Positions 7,831 through 16,299 are shown, counted from the stretch's first letter. The stretch is DNA of 64,000 nt from JASEGV01 sp947085405 (GCA_947085405.1 CAMTWO010000015.1:18802-82801); one strand, 5' to 3'. A program made the numbers and translations. The notes: generated from the letters alone by a model not told the origin.

Positions 7831-9177
7831 TTATTCAACCTCGTGGAGAATAAGCTTTGAAAGGTAATTTGAATTACTTTTAGCGAGGGATGGACTATGT
7901 GAGGCAACAATTATTTGAGTAAGCGGCGCAAGATGATTTAATAGTGGCAGTAGTTTTCTTTGCCAATCTATATTTAGTGAAAGCTCTGGTTCATCGATAA
8001 TTAGGAAGTCTCTTTCATTAGCATCAATAATTATTAAAGATAAAAATGTTAGTAGATGTCTTTCTCCGCTTGACAAATCACTTAAACTGTGTTTACGGTT
8101 CCCCACTTTTACCGTTAATTTGTTTTCTTCTATTACAAGTGATTTACCTTTTTGAACAAAATTATTGAACAATTCGATAACCATATTAATTGAGCTTATA
8201 AATTGTTTTTCGTTTTCCAATTCTTCCGTCATTTTAATTAGTAGACTAGCGATAAGATTATTCGAAGCGCATATATCTTCGAAATTATTCTCATTAATGT
8301 CATCGACAATTTGTAATAAACGATTTTTTAATCTATTGTCCTCAGTATCAGAAAGTGCTTCAAGCAATCTTTTCTTGTTGTCCATTAATTTGGGGATAAT
8401 ATCTGACGGGATAGTTTTTGCCAATGTATTTTTTTGATCAATTGCTAGAGCTAGAGTATCGAATAATGCACTCTGGATTTTTCTGTTTGTAACGAAGCGC
8501 GCCATTTTATACCTCTCAATAACTAAGAATTCAATTTCGTCTATATTTATCGTGTTGAATTGAATGTTTTTTTCATCAAGCCGTAGTTCATTTCTACGGG
8601 CAAGACTTCTTCGTCGATAAATTAAATTATCGTGATTTACAAAATCAGCTAGTCTAAAAGAAAGTGATTCAATATTTTCTTGATTCTCTTTTAACGTATT
8701 TCGGTATCGGGGATTTCTAAAAAAACGAATTATACTTTCAGGATCTATTTGCGAGCTTGGATTTGGAATCCCTCTTTCAACCCCAATAGAAATAGATTTA
8801 CAATTGAATAGAGGACTATTCTCATAGGCCTTCCAATCATATCTGACATTAGTGCTAACCAGAATCTTTTTTTGTTTATGGTTGTCGTCTATTACAGTTA
8901 ATTCTTTCGTTTCTTCTATTCGTTCTATTTTTACTGAAGTACTTTTATTAGACTTTGATGAACTGTCATTATAATACAAAATAATTTCTTTTACCTTCTC
9001 ATTCTTTAATAATTCTTCATTGTGTGAAAATATGGAAAATAAAATCTTCAAAAGAGTTGTTTTACCAACACCATTTTCACCATATATAATAGTTATATTT
9101 TCTGTGGATAAGTCAATTTCTATTCTTCTACGGTCAGCTTTAAATCCATTGATCTCGATTCTAGTTAATTTTATCAT
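7831..9177 (-). CDS. ariA: AAA/ABC-type ATPase, AriA-like component of a PARIS-type defence system
   Basis: A 448-residue ATPase of the SMC/ABC-like AAA_15/AAA_21 class. Visible motifs are Walker A IIYGENGVGKTT (about residues 31-42), the ABC signature LSDLSSGERHLL, Walker B FLIIDEPELSLN and the switch histidine VASHSPS near the C-terminus. The middle segment is helical and likely the sensor insert. The DUF4435 gene follows after three bases. In PARIS the ATPase forms a scaffold that senses anti-restriction proteins such as Ocr; what this one senses is unknown. A strong AAAGGTGAT ribosome-binding site precedes the ATG. The system sits within 7 kb of one restriction system and 11 kb of another. 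Confidence 0.8.
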   Translation of the reverse strand: MIKLTRIEINGFKADRRRIEIDLSTENITIIYGENGVGKTTLLKILFSIFSHNEELLKNEKVKEIILYYNDSSSKSNKSTSVKIERIEETKELTVIDDNHKQKKILVSTNVRYDWKAYENSPLFNCKSISIGVERGIPNPSSQIDPESIIRFFRNPRYRNTLKENQENIESLSFRLADFVNHDNLIYRRRSLARRNELRLDEKNIQFNTINIDEIEFLVIERYKMARFVTNRKIQSALFDTLALAIDQKNTLAKTIPSDIIPKLMDNKKRLLEALSDTEDNRLKNRLLQIVDDINENNFEDICASNNLIASLLIKMTEELENEKQFISSINMVIELFNNFVQKGKSLVIEENKLTVKVGNRKHSLSDLSSGERHLLTFLSLIIIDANERDFLIIDEPELSLNIDWQRKLLPLLNHLAPLTQIIVASHSPSLAKSNSNYLSKLILHEVE

Positions 9178-9255
9178 TGTATCACCTTTATTAAGAATTG
9201 CATGATTATTAATTATCCCACCATAAAGATAGGTGGGTAAATTGTTAGATGGGAT

Positions 9256-9286
9256 AATATATTATTTAAATATTTCAAACTCAAAT
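9256..9286. repeat. Diverged copy of AT-rich repeat
   Basis: This segment reads AATATATTATTTAA, then ATATTTCAAACTCAAAT. It is a diverged relative of the nearly identical 37-bp elements at 9690-9726 and 49578-49614. Confidence 0.4.
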
Positions 9287-9431
9287 AATATTTTCAATTG
9301 TAAAACCTCGAAATTCTGTCTGTTCAATGGTGTATTACCTCTTTTTGCTTCTCTCCCTACCTTTTGCTAAATTTAAATCGTCGAACGTAAATCTCCGACA
9401 GATATGAGCGGGCAAGCAGGTAGTTTGTCGG

Positions 9432-9569
9432 TTATTTACTAAAAATTTCTTTGAAAAGTTTTTCTTTATCTAACTTAGCTTGCCATTGATGATGTCGTTT
9501 AACAGATTCCATTCTCCTCTTCCCAGCAATAGAAAGAAAACGGCTTGTTTCCAAATAAAGTTTCTTCAT
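9432..9569 (-). CDS. Possible small basic protein, 45 residues
   Basis: A 45-codon frame beginning MKKLYLETSRFL and ending KEIFSK. It is rich in lysine and arginine and predicted helical (RMESVKRHHQWQAKLDKEKL). AAGG lies about six bases before the ATG. It resembles in composition the short helical proteins often found beside small nucleotidyltransferase genes, but I do not recognise a family. It sits inside an otherwise decayed intergenic region, so it may be a leftover of a former accessory pair. Confidence 0.35.
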   Translation of the reverse strand: MKKLYLETSRFLSIAGKRRMESVKRHHQWQAKLDKEKLFKEIFSK

Positions 9570-9689
9570 TATTTTACCTTAAGCTATGAATATTATTTCA
9601 TTTTCCAATTTTCTCGCAGAATATCATACTAATATCAGGCAGAGATATCCGACGGCTTTTTAATTCCAATAAAACCAGCAATAACTCCA

Positions 9690-9726
9690 CTCAATATATT
9701 ATTTAATAATTTCAAATTCAAATTTT
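9690..9726. repeat. 37-bp AT-rich repeat, copy 1
   Basis: The segment begins CTCAATATATTATTTAATAA and ends TTCAAATTCAAATTTT. A copy 40 kb away at 49578-49614 differs by one base. It includes the palindrome ATTATTTAATAAT. On the minus strand it would end an open frame with FEFEIIK and stop. Confidence 0.6.
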
Positions 9727-9810
9727 TGCTTCTCTTCTAACCTTTTACTAAATTCATCATAATCGTAAATTGTCGATCGTTGGTCGTTAATCAGCAATCA
9801 CAAATCCCTG

Positions 9811-9839
9811 CCCGCCGAAGTCTGCAGGACGTAGGCGGG
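9811..9839. repeat. CCGCC/GGCGG hairpin repeat
   Basis: CCCGCCGAAGTC and GGACGTAGGCGGG bracket a short loop, so the ends CCCGCC and GGCGGG pair perfectly. Related elements occur at 48342-48368 and 63764-63801, all beginning (C/T)CCGCCGAAGT. It lies 25 bp upstream of the phosphohexomutase start and could act as a hairpin in the leader or be a mobile repeat. Confidence 0.6.
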
Positions 9840-9864
9840 TGAAATCATAAATCATAAATCCAAA

Positions 9865-11259
9865 ATGTCCTTAATCGTTAGCATATCAGGTGTCCGCGGT
9901 GTAGTCGGGGAGAGCTTAACTCCCGATGTCGCCGTCCTTTACTCAAAAGCATTTGCCGAGTACTGTCTGCAAAGAACTCCAAACGGCAAAAGATGTAAAA
10001 TAGTCATCGGTCGGGATGGAAGAATTACCGGAAAAATTTTAGCCAACATCATCTCATCAACTCTGCTCTCAATGGGATGCGATGTGGTTGCGATTGGTAT
10101 CTGTCCCACACCAACAGTTGCTCTCGCAGTCGAGAAATCGGATGCTGTTGGCGGTATTGCCGTTACGGCGAGCCACAATCCTATGCAGTGGAACGGGATG
10201 AAGTTTTTTAACAGCATGGGTTTGTTCTTAGATACAAATGAGACTAAAGACTTTTTAGAAGTCGTAAAAGAACAAAAATTGGGTTATGCCGGCTGGGATA
10301 AAATCGGTACACATCAATCCGACGAGGCATGGATACAAAAACATATAGATACGGTTTTACAACTCGATTGCATTGATGTTGAAAAAATTAAATCAAGAAA
10401 ATTTAAAGTAGTATTAGACTGCATTAATAGCGCAGGTGGAGTAATCGTCCCGCCGCTGCTGAAGATGCTTGGATGTGAAGTCATTGAAATGAATTGCGAT
10501 GTAAGTGGTGTGTTTGCACATACGCCCGAGCCAATCCCTGAAAACCTTACAGTTTTAGCACAAAAAGTTCGAGACGAAAAAGCCAACATTGGAATTGCCG
10601 TTGACCCTGACGTTGACCGGCTTGTCTTGATTACGGAGAAAGGTGAACCGCTGGGTGAAGAATATACGATTGCTTCGGTGGTAAACTTTGTATTGAGCAA
10701 AGAGCTTAGAGCAGTGAGCAGTGAGCAAAAAGTGAAGAGGGTGGTTGTGAATTTATCTACGACACGTGCAGTGGATGATATTGCAAAAAAATATAATGTA
10801 GAAGTTGTCAGAACTCCCGTCGGTGAAATAAACGTTGCAAAGAAAATGAAAGAGATTGGCGCCGTTATTGGTGGAGAGGGAAGCGGCGGAGTTATCTATC
10901 CCGAAGCACATTATGGAAGAGATGCTATTGTGGGAATTGGTTTAGTACTGCAAATGCTTGCGGAGTTTAGCGGGAGTCTATCGGAATACAAATCCACGCT
11001 ACCGCAGTATTATATTGCGAAAAGTAAAATTGAAATTGGGAGTTTGAATCCGGACGAATTGTTAAACCGGATTATTCAGAAATACAGGAACGAAAAAATA
11101 AATACGGATGATGGAGTCAAGATTGACTTTGCCGATTCGTGGGTGCATCTGAGGAAATCTAATACAGAGCCGATTGTGAGAATAATTGGAGAAGCGAAGA
11201 GCAGGGGAGAAGCAAAAAAATTAATCGATAAAATTAGAAAAGAAAATCTTGTTATTTGA
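9865..11259 (+). CDS. glmM: Phosphoglucosamine mutase / phosphomannomutase family protein
   Basis: A 464-residue alpha-D-phosphohexomutase. All four family sites are visible: the catalytic phosphoserine loop TASHNPMQWNG (about residue 101), the metal loop DPDVDRLVL (about 249), the sugar-binding loop GGEGSGGV (about 347) and the phosphate-binding loop RKSNTEPIVRI near the C-terminus. Such enzymes interconvert hexose 1- and 6-phosphates; this subfamily is usually called GlmM, making glucosamine-1-phosphate for cell walls, but phosphomannomutase activity cannot be excluded. An unusual patch, ELRAVSSEQKV near residue 282, is encoded by a short tandem repeat. No clear ribosome-binding site is seen. 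Confidence 0.85.
   Translation: MSLIVSISGVRGVVGESLTPDVAVLYSKAFAEYCLQRTPNGKRCKIVIGRDGRITGKILANIISSTLLSMGCDVVAIGICPTPTVALAVEKSDAVGGIAVTASHNPMQWNGMKFFNSMGLFLDTNETKDFLEVVKEQKLGYAGWDKIGTHQSDEAWIQKHIDTVLQLDCIDVEKIKSRKFKVVLDCINSAGGVIVPPLLKMLGCEVIEMNCDVSGVFAHTPEPIPENLTVLAQKVRDEKANIGIAVDPDVDRLVLITEKGEPLGEEYTIASVVNFVLSKELRAVSSEQKVKRVVVNLSTTRAVDDIAKKYNVEVVRTPVGEINVAKKMKEIGAVIGGEGSGGVIYPEAHYGRDAIVGIGLVLQMLAEFSGSLSEYKSTLPQYYIAKSKIEIGSLNPDELLNRIIQKYRNEKINTDDGVKIDFADSWVHLRKSNTEPIVRIIGEAKSRGEAKKLIDKIRKENLVI
10709..10726 (+). repeat. Tandem GAGCAGT heptamer inside glmM
   Basis: GAGCAGT is repeated twice and followed by GAGC, in frame within the phosphohexomutase gene. It encodes part of an extra-looking loop (RAVSSEQ) between two conserved blocks. 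Similar AGCAAAGAGC-type text occurs near 34312 in the signal-peptide region of another gene. Confidence 0.6.
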
Positions 11260-11294
11260 TCAGAGTTATACTTTGCGTTCTTAGCGATATTGCT

Positions 11295-11637
11295 TTATTT
11301 CAAATCCAAGGCAATTAATAATTTATCATTCATTTCTTTAATAGTATCTCTGTCAAATTCTCCAAGTTCACCGGTAAATATATTTTTGTTTAAAGTAACT
11401 AATTTGTCCAATTTGATTATAGACTTTTTCTTCAATCCAGATTTAATAAAGCCTTTACGTGATACATCAAAAATTAAATCAGTATCCGAATATTTGTTTG
11501 GAATGACAGACGTGATGAATGCAACTATTACATCCTCCTTTGTCATTGATTCTTTCGATATAATCACTGCGGGCCGTCTTTTTGTACCCTTTAGATCTGA
11601 AGGGGAATGGTGTTAATACTATCGTCCCTCTTTTCAT
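11295..11637 (-). pseudogene. MazF/PemK-family endoribonuclease toxin, frameshifted
   Basis: From ATG at 11637 the start MKRGTIVLTPFPFRSKG matches MazF/PemK toxins. At the GGG of about 11590 the reading must shift by one base to continue GTKRRPAVIISKESMTKEDVIVAFIT and the remaining C-terminus to 11295. One extra G in the run would explain it. Both halves are otherwise full length (about 113 residues). The start overlaps the antitoxin stop by four bases (ATGA), the usual toxin-antitoxin arrangement. The toxin would cut RNA if intact. It is either inactivated or a sequencing error in a short homopolymer. Confidence 0.78.
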
Positions 11638-11867
11638 CTTTTTTTGAATCTTACTTTTAGATCTTCATCAGAGTATATATCGTCTTGTTCGTTATTTAAG
11701 AAGTTGAACGTTCCGCTATGCTCAGCAAGTAATTGTAATTCATCTGCCGAAATTTCAGTATCTGGCTCATCAAGAAAAGTTACGATGACTTCCCGTGGTT
11801 TATTAATATTTAGCTTCTCGAGTAGCTTTACCCGCTTCCCATCGTATATGGCTTTAACACTTAACAT
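11634..11867 (-). CDS. Antitoxin of MazF-type module (AF2212/DUF104-like)
   Basis: A 77-residue protein with the beta-rich N-terminus typical of AF2212-like antitoxins (SVKAIYDGKRVKLLEKLNI, then REVIVTFLDEP). An acidic C-terminal half probably wraps the toxin and ends DEDLKVRFKKR. Its TGA overlaps the ATG of the downstream MazF-type toxin. It is intact while the toxin is frameshifted, the state expected when a toxin-antitoxin locus decays. Exact antitoxin family is inferred from the pattern only. Confidence 0.65.
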   Translation of the reverse strand: MLSVKAIYDGKRVKLLEKLNINKPREVIVTFLDEPDTEISADELQLLAEHSGTFNFLNNEQDDIYSDEDLKVRFKKR

Positions 11868-11971
11868 AATATAAATTTTTATTGAAATATAAATGATTTA
11901 TAAATCTCAAACAAATATTTTGTTAAAATCCCATATTTATTCTATATTTAATCCAAAATAAGAGTATTAGA

Positions 11972-12244
11972 ATGGTTTTATCAAAAGTCATTGGCACAAT
12001 AGTTTCAACGCAGAAGAACAAACATCTTCATTCGCACAAAATTTTAATCACACAACCAATTGACCTTGAAGGCAATTTAATCGGCAGGGATGTGCTTGCA
12101 ATCGATACTGTAGATGCAGGCGTCGGCGACACTGTTTTAGTTAACGCTGAAGGAAGTTCGGCACGGCAAATTTTAAAAGACGAAAAAATTCCGGTTCATT
12201 CAGTTATAGTCGCAGTTGTGGATGGACTTGATGTAGTTGAGTAG
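11972..12244 (+). CDS. EutN/CcmL-type microcompartment vertex protein, orphan
   Basis: A 90-residue BMC-P domain protein. The family pattern is clear: KVIGTIVSTQKN at the N-terminus, LITQPIDLEGNLIGRDVLAIDTVDAGVGDTVLVNAEG in the middle and VIVAVVDGLDVV at the end. Such proteins form pentamers that close the vertices of bacterial microcompartments or carboxysomes. No hexameric shell protein or encapsulated enzyme is encoded in the window, so it is an orphan here. It could serve a remote locus or have another role. A weak hairpin at 12255-12280 follows the stop. Confidence 0.85.
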   Translation: MVLSKVIGTIVSTQKNKHLHSHKILITQPIDLEGNLIGRDVLAIDTVDAGVGDTVLVNAEGSSARQILKDEKIPVHSVIVAVVDGLDVVE

Positions 12245-12254
12245 CGGTCAACGT

Positions 12255-12280
12255 CTCTATTGAGTCGTTGACTCGTAGAG
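12255..12280. repeat. Imperfect hairpin after the microcompartment gene
   Basis: CTCTATTGAGTC and GACTCGTAGAG pair around a GTT loop with a small bulge. There is no T-run, so it is a weak candidate terminator between the EutN-like gene and dprA. Confidence 0.35.
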
Positions 12281-12324
12281 AGTAATGTCGTAGTGGATTG
12301 AAGGAATAATGGATAAATGGACTA

Positions 12325-13452
12325 ATGGAAAAAATTAATGTTAAAGACTTATTAATTCTTTCGTGCATTCCGGGAATCGGGCACAATCGCTTACGATCGT
12401 TGGTTACTCATTTCAAAAATTCAACGGATGCTTTAAATAGTTCTGCGAGGGAGATAATTAATATTGAGGGATTTAATAAAAAATTAGCTGTAACAGTTTC
12501 GGCATTTAAAAAAAGTGGAAATTATCATAAAGCCGAACAATACGCAGTTCACCAACTTTCAAAAATGAATAAATCGGAAGGTGGTATAATTACATTTTGG
12601 GACGATGAATATCCTGATTTGCTGAAAAAGATTTACGACCCGCCATGTTATCTCTTCATCAAAGGAAATTTTAAGAAGGAGGATAAATATTCAATCGCAA
12701 TTGTCGGAACCCGGAATCCCTCAACTTACGGAGTTACGATGGCTGAAAAGTTTACGCAGGAACTTGCTCGATTAGGAATAACCATCGTCAGTGGATTAGC
12801 CCGCGGTGTTGATTCAGTCGCTCATAGTTCGGCATTGAAAGTCGGAGGAAGAACAATCGGAGTGTTAGGTTCGGGAATTGATGTTATATATCCACCTGAA
12901 AACAAAAATCTATATTCGCGTATCGCTCAAAACGGTGGAGTGATTTCCGAGTATGCTATGGGAACAAAACCCGATGCCGGAAATTTTCCAAGAAGAAACC
13001 GGATTGTAAGCGGAATGACACTCGGAACTATCATCATCGAAACTGGAATTGACGGAGGAGCAATGATTACCGCTAATACGGCGCTCGACCAAAACCGTGA
13101 TGTGTTTGCAATTCCCGGCTTGATTACTGAAGTCAGAGCTTTGGGCTGCAATACTTTAATCAGAGATGGCAGGGCAAAGTTAATTACAACAGTCGATGAT
13201 GTTTTATCAGAGTTAAGCGCCAAACTAAAACCGCTTTTACGCGAGGTAACAAAACACGAAAAGAAAATAGATGTTAGTCTTTCATTATTTGAAAAGAAAA
13301 TTTACGACACTTTAGACGATGAACCAATCCACATAGATTTGCTTGCCGAGAAATCGGGGATGCCTACCTCGGATGCCCTAGTAAATCTGTTAAGCCTTGA
13401 ATTTAAAGGACTTGTAAGGCAACTGCCGGGGAAGATGTTTGTGAGATTGTAG
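12325..13452 (+). CDS. dprA: DNA-processing protein DprA (Smf)
   Basis: A 375-residue DprA. An N-terminal helical region (ILSCIPGIGHNRLRSLV, helix-hairpin-helix-like) precedes the Rossmann domain with IAIVGTRNPSTYG, IVSGLARGVDSVAH, GVLGSGIDVIYP, NFPRRNRIVSGM and the IETGIDGGAMITA segment. A C-terminal winged helix (DDEPIHIDLLAEKSGMP) ends the protein. DprA loads RecA on single-stranded DNA taken up in natural transformation, or arising in repair. It is the only competence-type gene in the window. Start codon choice follows the first ATG giving the full family N-terminus. Confidence 0.93.
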   Translation: MEKINVKDLLILSCIPGIGHNRLRSLVTHFKNSTDALNSSAREIINIEGFNKKLAVTVSAFKKSGNYHKAEQYAVHQLSKMNKSEGGIITFWDDEYPDLLKKIYDPPCYLFIKGNFKKEDKYSIAIVGTRNPSTYGVTMAEKFTQELARLGITIVSGLARGVDSVAHSSALKVGGRTIGVLGSGIDVIYPPENKNLYSRIAQNGGVISEYAMGTKPDAGNFPRRNRIVSGMTLGTIIIETGIDGGAMITANTALDQNRDVFAIPGLITEVRALGCNTLIRDGRAKLITTVDDVLSELSAKLKPLLREVTKHEKKIDVSLSLFEKKIYDTLDDEPIHIDLLAEKSGMPTSDALVNLLSLEFKGLVRQLPGKMFVRL

Positions 13453-13546
13453 TTGCTTATACAATCATCCATCAAACCACATTTCTGATATTCCATTCAT
13501 TTTTAATTTTCCATTTTCCACAAAAAAGCTGTATATTATTTGTGCA

Positions 13547-14131
13547 ATGTTTGCAATAGAAAACAAAATAATAGATGAACGCATACCGTATATAAAATTT
13601 TTGTGCGATTTGGAAGTTTGTAAAGGCGGTTGCTGTACGTTGAAGGGGGGCAAAGGCGCCCCGCTGACAGATTCTGAAATTATTGAGATTGAAAATGCTA
13701 TTCCTGTTGTTAAAAAATATTTAGAGGCAAAAAGTTTACAAGAGATCGAAAATAACAACGGCATCGAAGGATTACCCGGCAATTTTACAACAGGTTGTAT
13801 CGATAACAAAGATTGTGTTTTTGTATATTATGATGGCGATATAGCCAAGTGTGCATTCGAAAAAGCATACTTCAACAACGAAATCAATTGGCGGAAACCT
13901 ATATCGTGTCACTTGTTTCCGATTCGTATTTCGGATTTCGGGGGCGAAGTAGTTCGATTCGAAAAAATTTCTGAATGTAAACCGGCAATCGTTAATGGAA
14001 AGAAAAACGACATGCCGATATACAATTTTCTAAGCGAAGCTTTGATACGAAAATACGGCGCACGATGGTACAAATTGTTTCGAGAGAATTGTGAGTTACA
14101 TCTAAAATTAGAAAGTGAGATTCAAACATAA
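13547..14131 (+). CDS. DUF3109 family cysteine-cluster protein
   Basis: A 194-residue DUF3109 protein. The N-terminal cluster FLCDLEVCKGGCC (C20, C25, C29, C30), a later CIDNKDC, AKCAFEKA and ISCHLFPIR give a set of conserved cysteines that suggests a metal or iron-sulphur site, as in the related YkgJ family. No biochemical function is established. Its stop codon is directly followed by the ATG of rpoN, so the two genes are probably one transcript. Confidence 0.8.
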   Translation: MFAIENKIIDERIPYIKFLCDLEVCKGGCCTLKGGKGAPLTDSEIIEIENAIPVVKKYLEAKSLQEIENNNGIEGLPGNFTTGCIDNKDCVFVYYDGDIAKCAFEKAYFNNEINWRKPISCHLFPIRISDFGGEVVRFEKISECKPAIVNGKKNDMPIYNFLSEALIRKYGARWYKLFRENCELHLKLESEIQT

Positions 14132-15589
14132 ATGTTAAAGTTAAGTCAACATCAGAAATTAATGATGAAGCTGACACCCCAGCAGGTGCAGTATCTAAAG
14201 TTACTTCAGCTTCCATTGCTTTCTTTGGAACAGCGGATAAAAGCGGAGTTAGAACAGAATCCATTGTTGGAAGAAGGCGCTGACGATGAGATGGAAAATC
14301 TGCAAGAAGAGCCAACCGAAGAACCACCATTAGAAGCATCCGAAGAAGTAGAAGGAGTTATCCGAACCGAGCCGGAGGAAGACAAGTACACTTTCGAAGA
14401 CTTTATGAACGATGAACTTAATGGTTACAAAACGTATTACGAACCTGCGCCGGACGAGGATACCAAAGATGACATGCCGATGCCCGCCGATGTTGCACTT
14501 ACACAAAAATTGCTTGATCAAATACGGTTGTTAGATTTTACAGATGAAGAATTTTTAATAGCTGAAGAAATAATCGGTAATATCGATGAAGATGGTTACC
14601 TAAGGCGTCCGCTGGAAAATATAATCGAAGATTTGAATTTGAGCAGGGATTTGAACATTACAAAAGAACAAGCTGAAAAGGTTTTATTCCAGGTTCATAG
14701 GATCGACCCACCCGGAATTGCCGCCAGAAATTTACAGGAATGTTTGATAGCACAACTTGAGGTAAGTGAATTCGATGCTAAGCTGAAAGCATTAGCCGAA
14801 AAAATTCTTCGAGAGCATTTCGAGCACTTTACTATGAAACATTTCGGAGAATTAGCGAGGTTATTGGATATCAATATCGACCAGTTGAAGCAAGTTCTTG
14901 ATGTCATTCAAAAACTAAATCCGAAACCGGGCGAGGGGTACATTACGCAGCAACAAAATTATATCGTTCCCGATTTTATTATTGAGCACGACAACGATGA
15001 TATTATAATAAATTTAAATGACAGGAATGTTCCCCCGCTTCGTGTGAATAAAGCTTATAAGGAAATGATGTCGCGGCGGAAGAAGAATTCGGTTAACGTC
15101 GAAACGAAAGATTTTATCCGTAAACGTTTCGAGGCGGCAAAATGGTTTATTGCTTCGATACACCAACGCCGGGATACGATGATGAAAGTAATGCACGCAA
15201 TAGTTGACCGTCAGCGGGCATTTTTCGACACCGGTGAAAATTTGAAACCGATGATCTATAAGGATATTGCCCAGATGATCGGAATGGATATTTCTACTAT
15301 CAGCCGCGTTGTGAACAATAAATATGTGCAGAATGAATACGGAGTTTATGAGTTACGTTATTTCTTCAGCGACAAGATTTCCACTGCAAGTGGTGAAGAT
15401 ATGGCAAACAAGGAAGTTAAAAAGAAGATAAAGATACTTATCGAATCTGAATCGCCCGATAAACCATACAGCGATGATGAAATATCAAAAATTTTGAAAG
15501 AAGATGGTATGTTTGTAGCCCGTCGTACTGTTGCCAAATACCGGGAACAGTTGAGGATACCAATTGCGAGGATGAGAAGGAAAATTTAA
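14132..15589 (+). CDS. rpoN: RNA polymerase sigma-54 factor
   Basis: A 485-residue sigma-54. Region I, the activator-interacting part, is the leucine/glutamine-rich N-terminus (LKLSQHQKLMMKLTPQQVQYL). An acidic linker (residues about 50-115) follows, then the core-binding domain, the helix-turn-helix region (MIGMDISTISRVVNNKYV) and the RpoN box ARRTVAKYRE at residues 463-472 that contacts the -24 element. It directs transcription that needs AAA+ activators. No sigma-54 activator gene is present in the window. It begins immediately after the DUF3109 stop codon. Confidence 0.95.
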   Translation: MLKLSQHQKLMMKLTPQQVQYLKLLQLPLLSLEQRIKAELEQNPLLEEGADDEMENLQEEPTEEPPLEASEEVEGVIRTEPEEDKYTFEDFMNDELNGYKTYYEPAPDEDTKDDMPMPADVALTQKLLDQIRLLDFTDEEFLIAEEIIGNIDEDGYLRRPLENIIEDLNLSRDLNITKEQAEKVLFQVHRIDPPGIAARNLQECLIAQLEVSEFDAKLKALAEKILREHFEHFTMKHFGELARLLDINIDQLKQVLDVIQKLNPKPGEGYITQQQNYIVPDFIIEHDNDDIIINLNDRNVPPLRVNKAYKEMMSRRKKNSVNVETKDFIRKRFEAAKWFIASIHQRRDTMMKVMHAIVDRQRAFFDTGENLKPMIYKDIAQMIGMDISTISRVVNNKYVQNEYGVYELRYFFSDKISTASGEDMANKEVKKKIKILIESESPDKPYSDDEISKILKEDGMFVARRTVAKYREQLRIPIARMRRKI

Positions 15590-15762
15590 TTTTAGATTGT
15601 TAATTTCAGATTTTAGAATTGGGAAGAATTAATATTGGTTAAGAATTCACTCGAAACATTTCCTTCTTTAAAATTTATCTGAAATTTAACTTTTTCTCGC
15701 TGCTTTCCTTTTTGAACAATAATCTCTTATCTTATAGACACATATAATAAAGAAAGTAAATT

Positions 15763-16299
15763 ATGTCTAACATTATACGATCAACAACAGTCATTGGACT
15801 AACCCACAAAGGCAAATGCGTTATGGGCAGCGACGGACAGGTAACTGTCGGTAATGCTATTATGAAACACGGCGCTAAGAAAGTCAGAAAGCTTTACAAC
15901 GACACGGTACTTGCCGGTTTTGCCGGCGCCGCTGCCGATGCTTTTACTCTCTTCGAACGTTTCGAAGACAAACTTCAGGAATATCGCGGCAACTTATTAC
16001 GTGCCGCAGTCGAGCTTACAAAAATGTGGCGCACCGATAAATACCTCCGTCATCTCGAAGCCCTGCTTGCTGTCCTTAATAAAGAACAATCTTTAATAAT
16101 TTCCGGAACAGGCGAAATTATAGAACCCGACGACGGAATAATCGCAATCGGATCAGGTGGAAGTTATGCCCTTGCCGCAGCTCGTATGCTTGTAAAATAT
16201 TCCGATTTATCTACACGCCAAGTCGTAGAAGAATCCTTAAAGACTGCCGGCGATATCTGCATATATACGAATAAAAATATTACAATTGAAGAATTATAA
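15763..16299 (+). CDS. hslV: ATP-dependent protease peptidase subunit HslV
   Basis: A 178-residue proteasome-type peptidase. The N-terminal nucleophile is T8 of RSTTVIG after removal of a seven-residue leader; the partner residues D24 (GSDGQVT) and K40 (GAKKVRK) lie at the positions expected for D17 and K33 of the mature enzyme. HslV forms a double hexamer capped by HslU and degrades misfolded and regulatory proteins. Its TAA shares a base with the HslU ATG (TAATG), so the pair is translationally coupled. Confidence 0.95.
   Translation: MSNIIRSTTVIGLTHKGKCVMGSDGQVTVGNAIMKHGAKKVRKLYNDTVLAGFAGAAADAFTLFERFEDKLQEYRGNLLRAAVELTKMWRTDKYLRHLEALLAVLNKEQSLIISGTGEIIEPDDGIIAIGSGGSYALAAARMLVKYSDLSTRQVVEESLKTAGDICIYTNKNITIEEL

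Larger units (their letters stand above)
9178..9864. other. 687-bp intergenic region with decayed duplicated blocks
   Basis: Apart from one possible 45-residue gene (9432-9569, minus) I see no intact gene. Two related blocks occur, about 9256-9391 and 9693-9780: both have an AT-rich AATATATTATTTAA segment, then TTTTTGCTTCTC and an ACTAAATT-like segment. Read on the minus strand, block two ends an open frame with DEFSKRLEEK and FEFEIIK followed by a stop, so these may be two copies of a lost gene's 3' end. The last 90 bp contain ATAAATC-like short repeats and a hairpin repeat just before the phosphohexomutase gene. Confidence 0.5.

Noticed and set aside
13465..13809. Minus-strand open frame opposite the DUF3109 gene
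   Set aside because: The plus-strand gene has conserved cysteines and family pattern over the same region.
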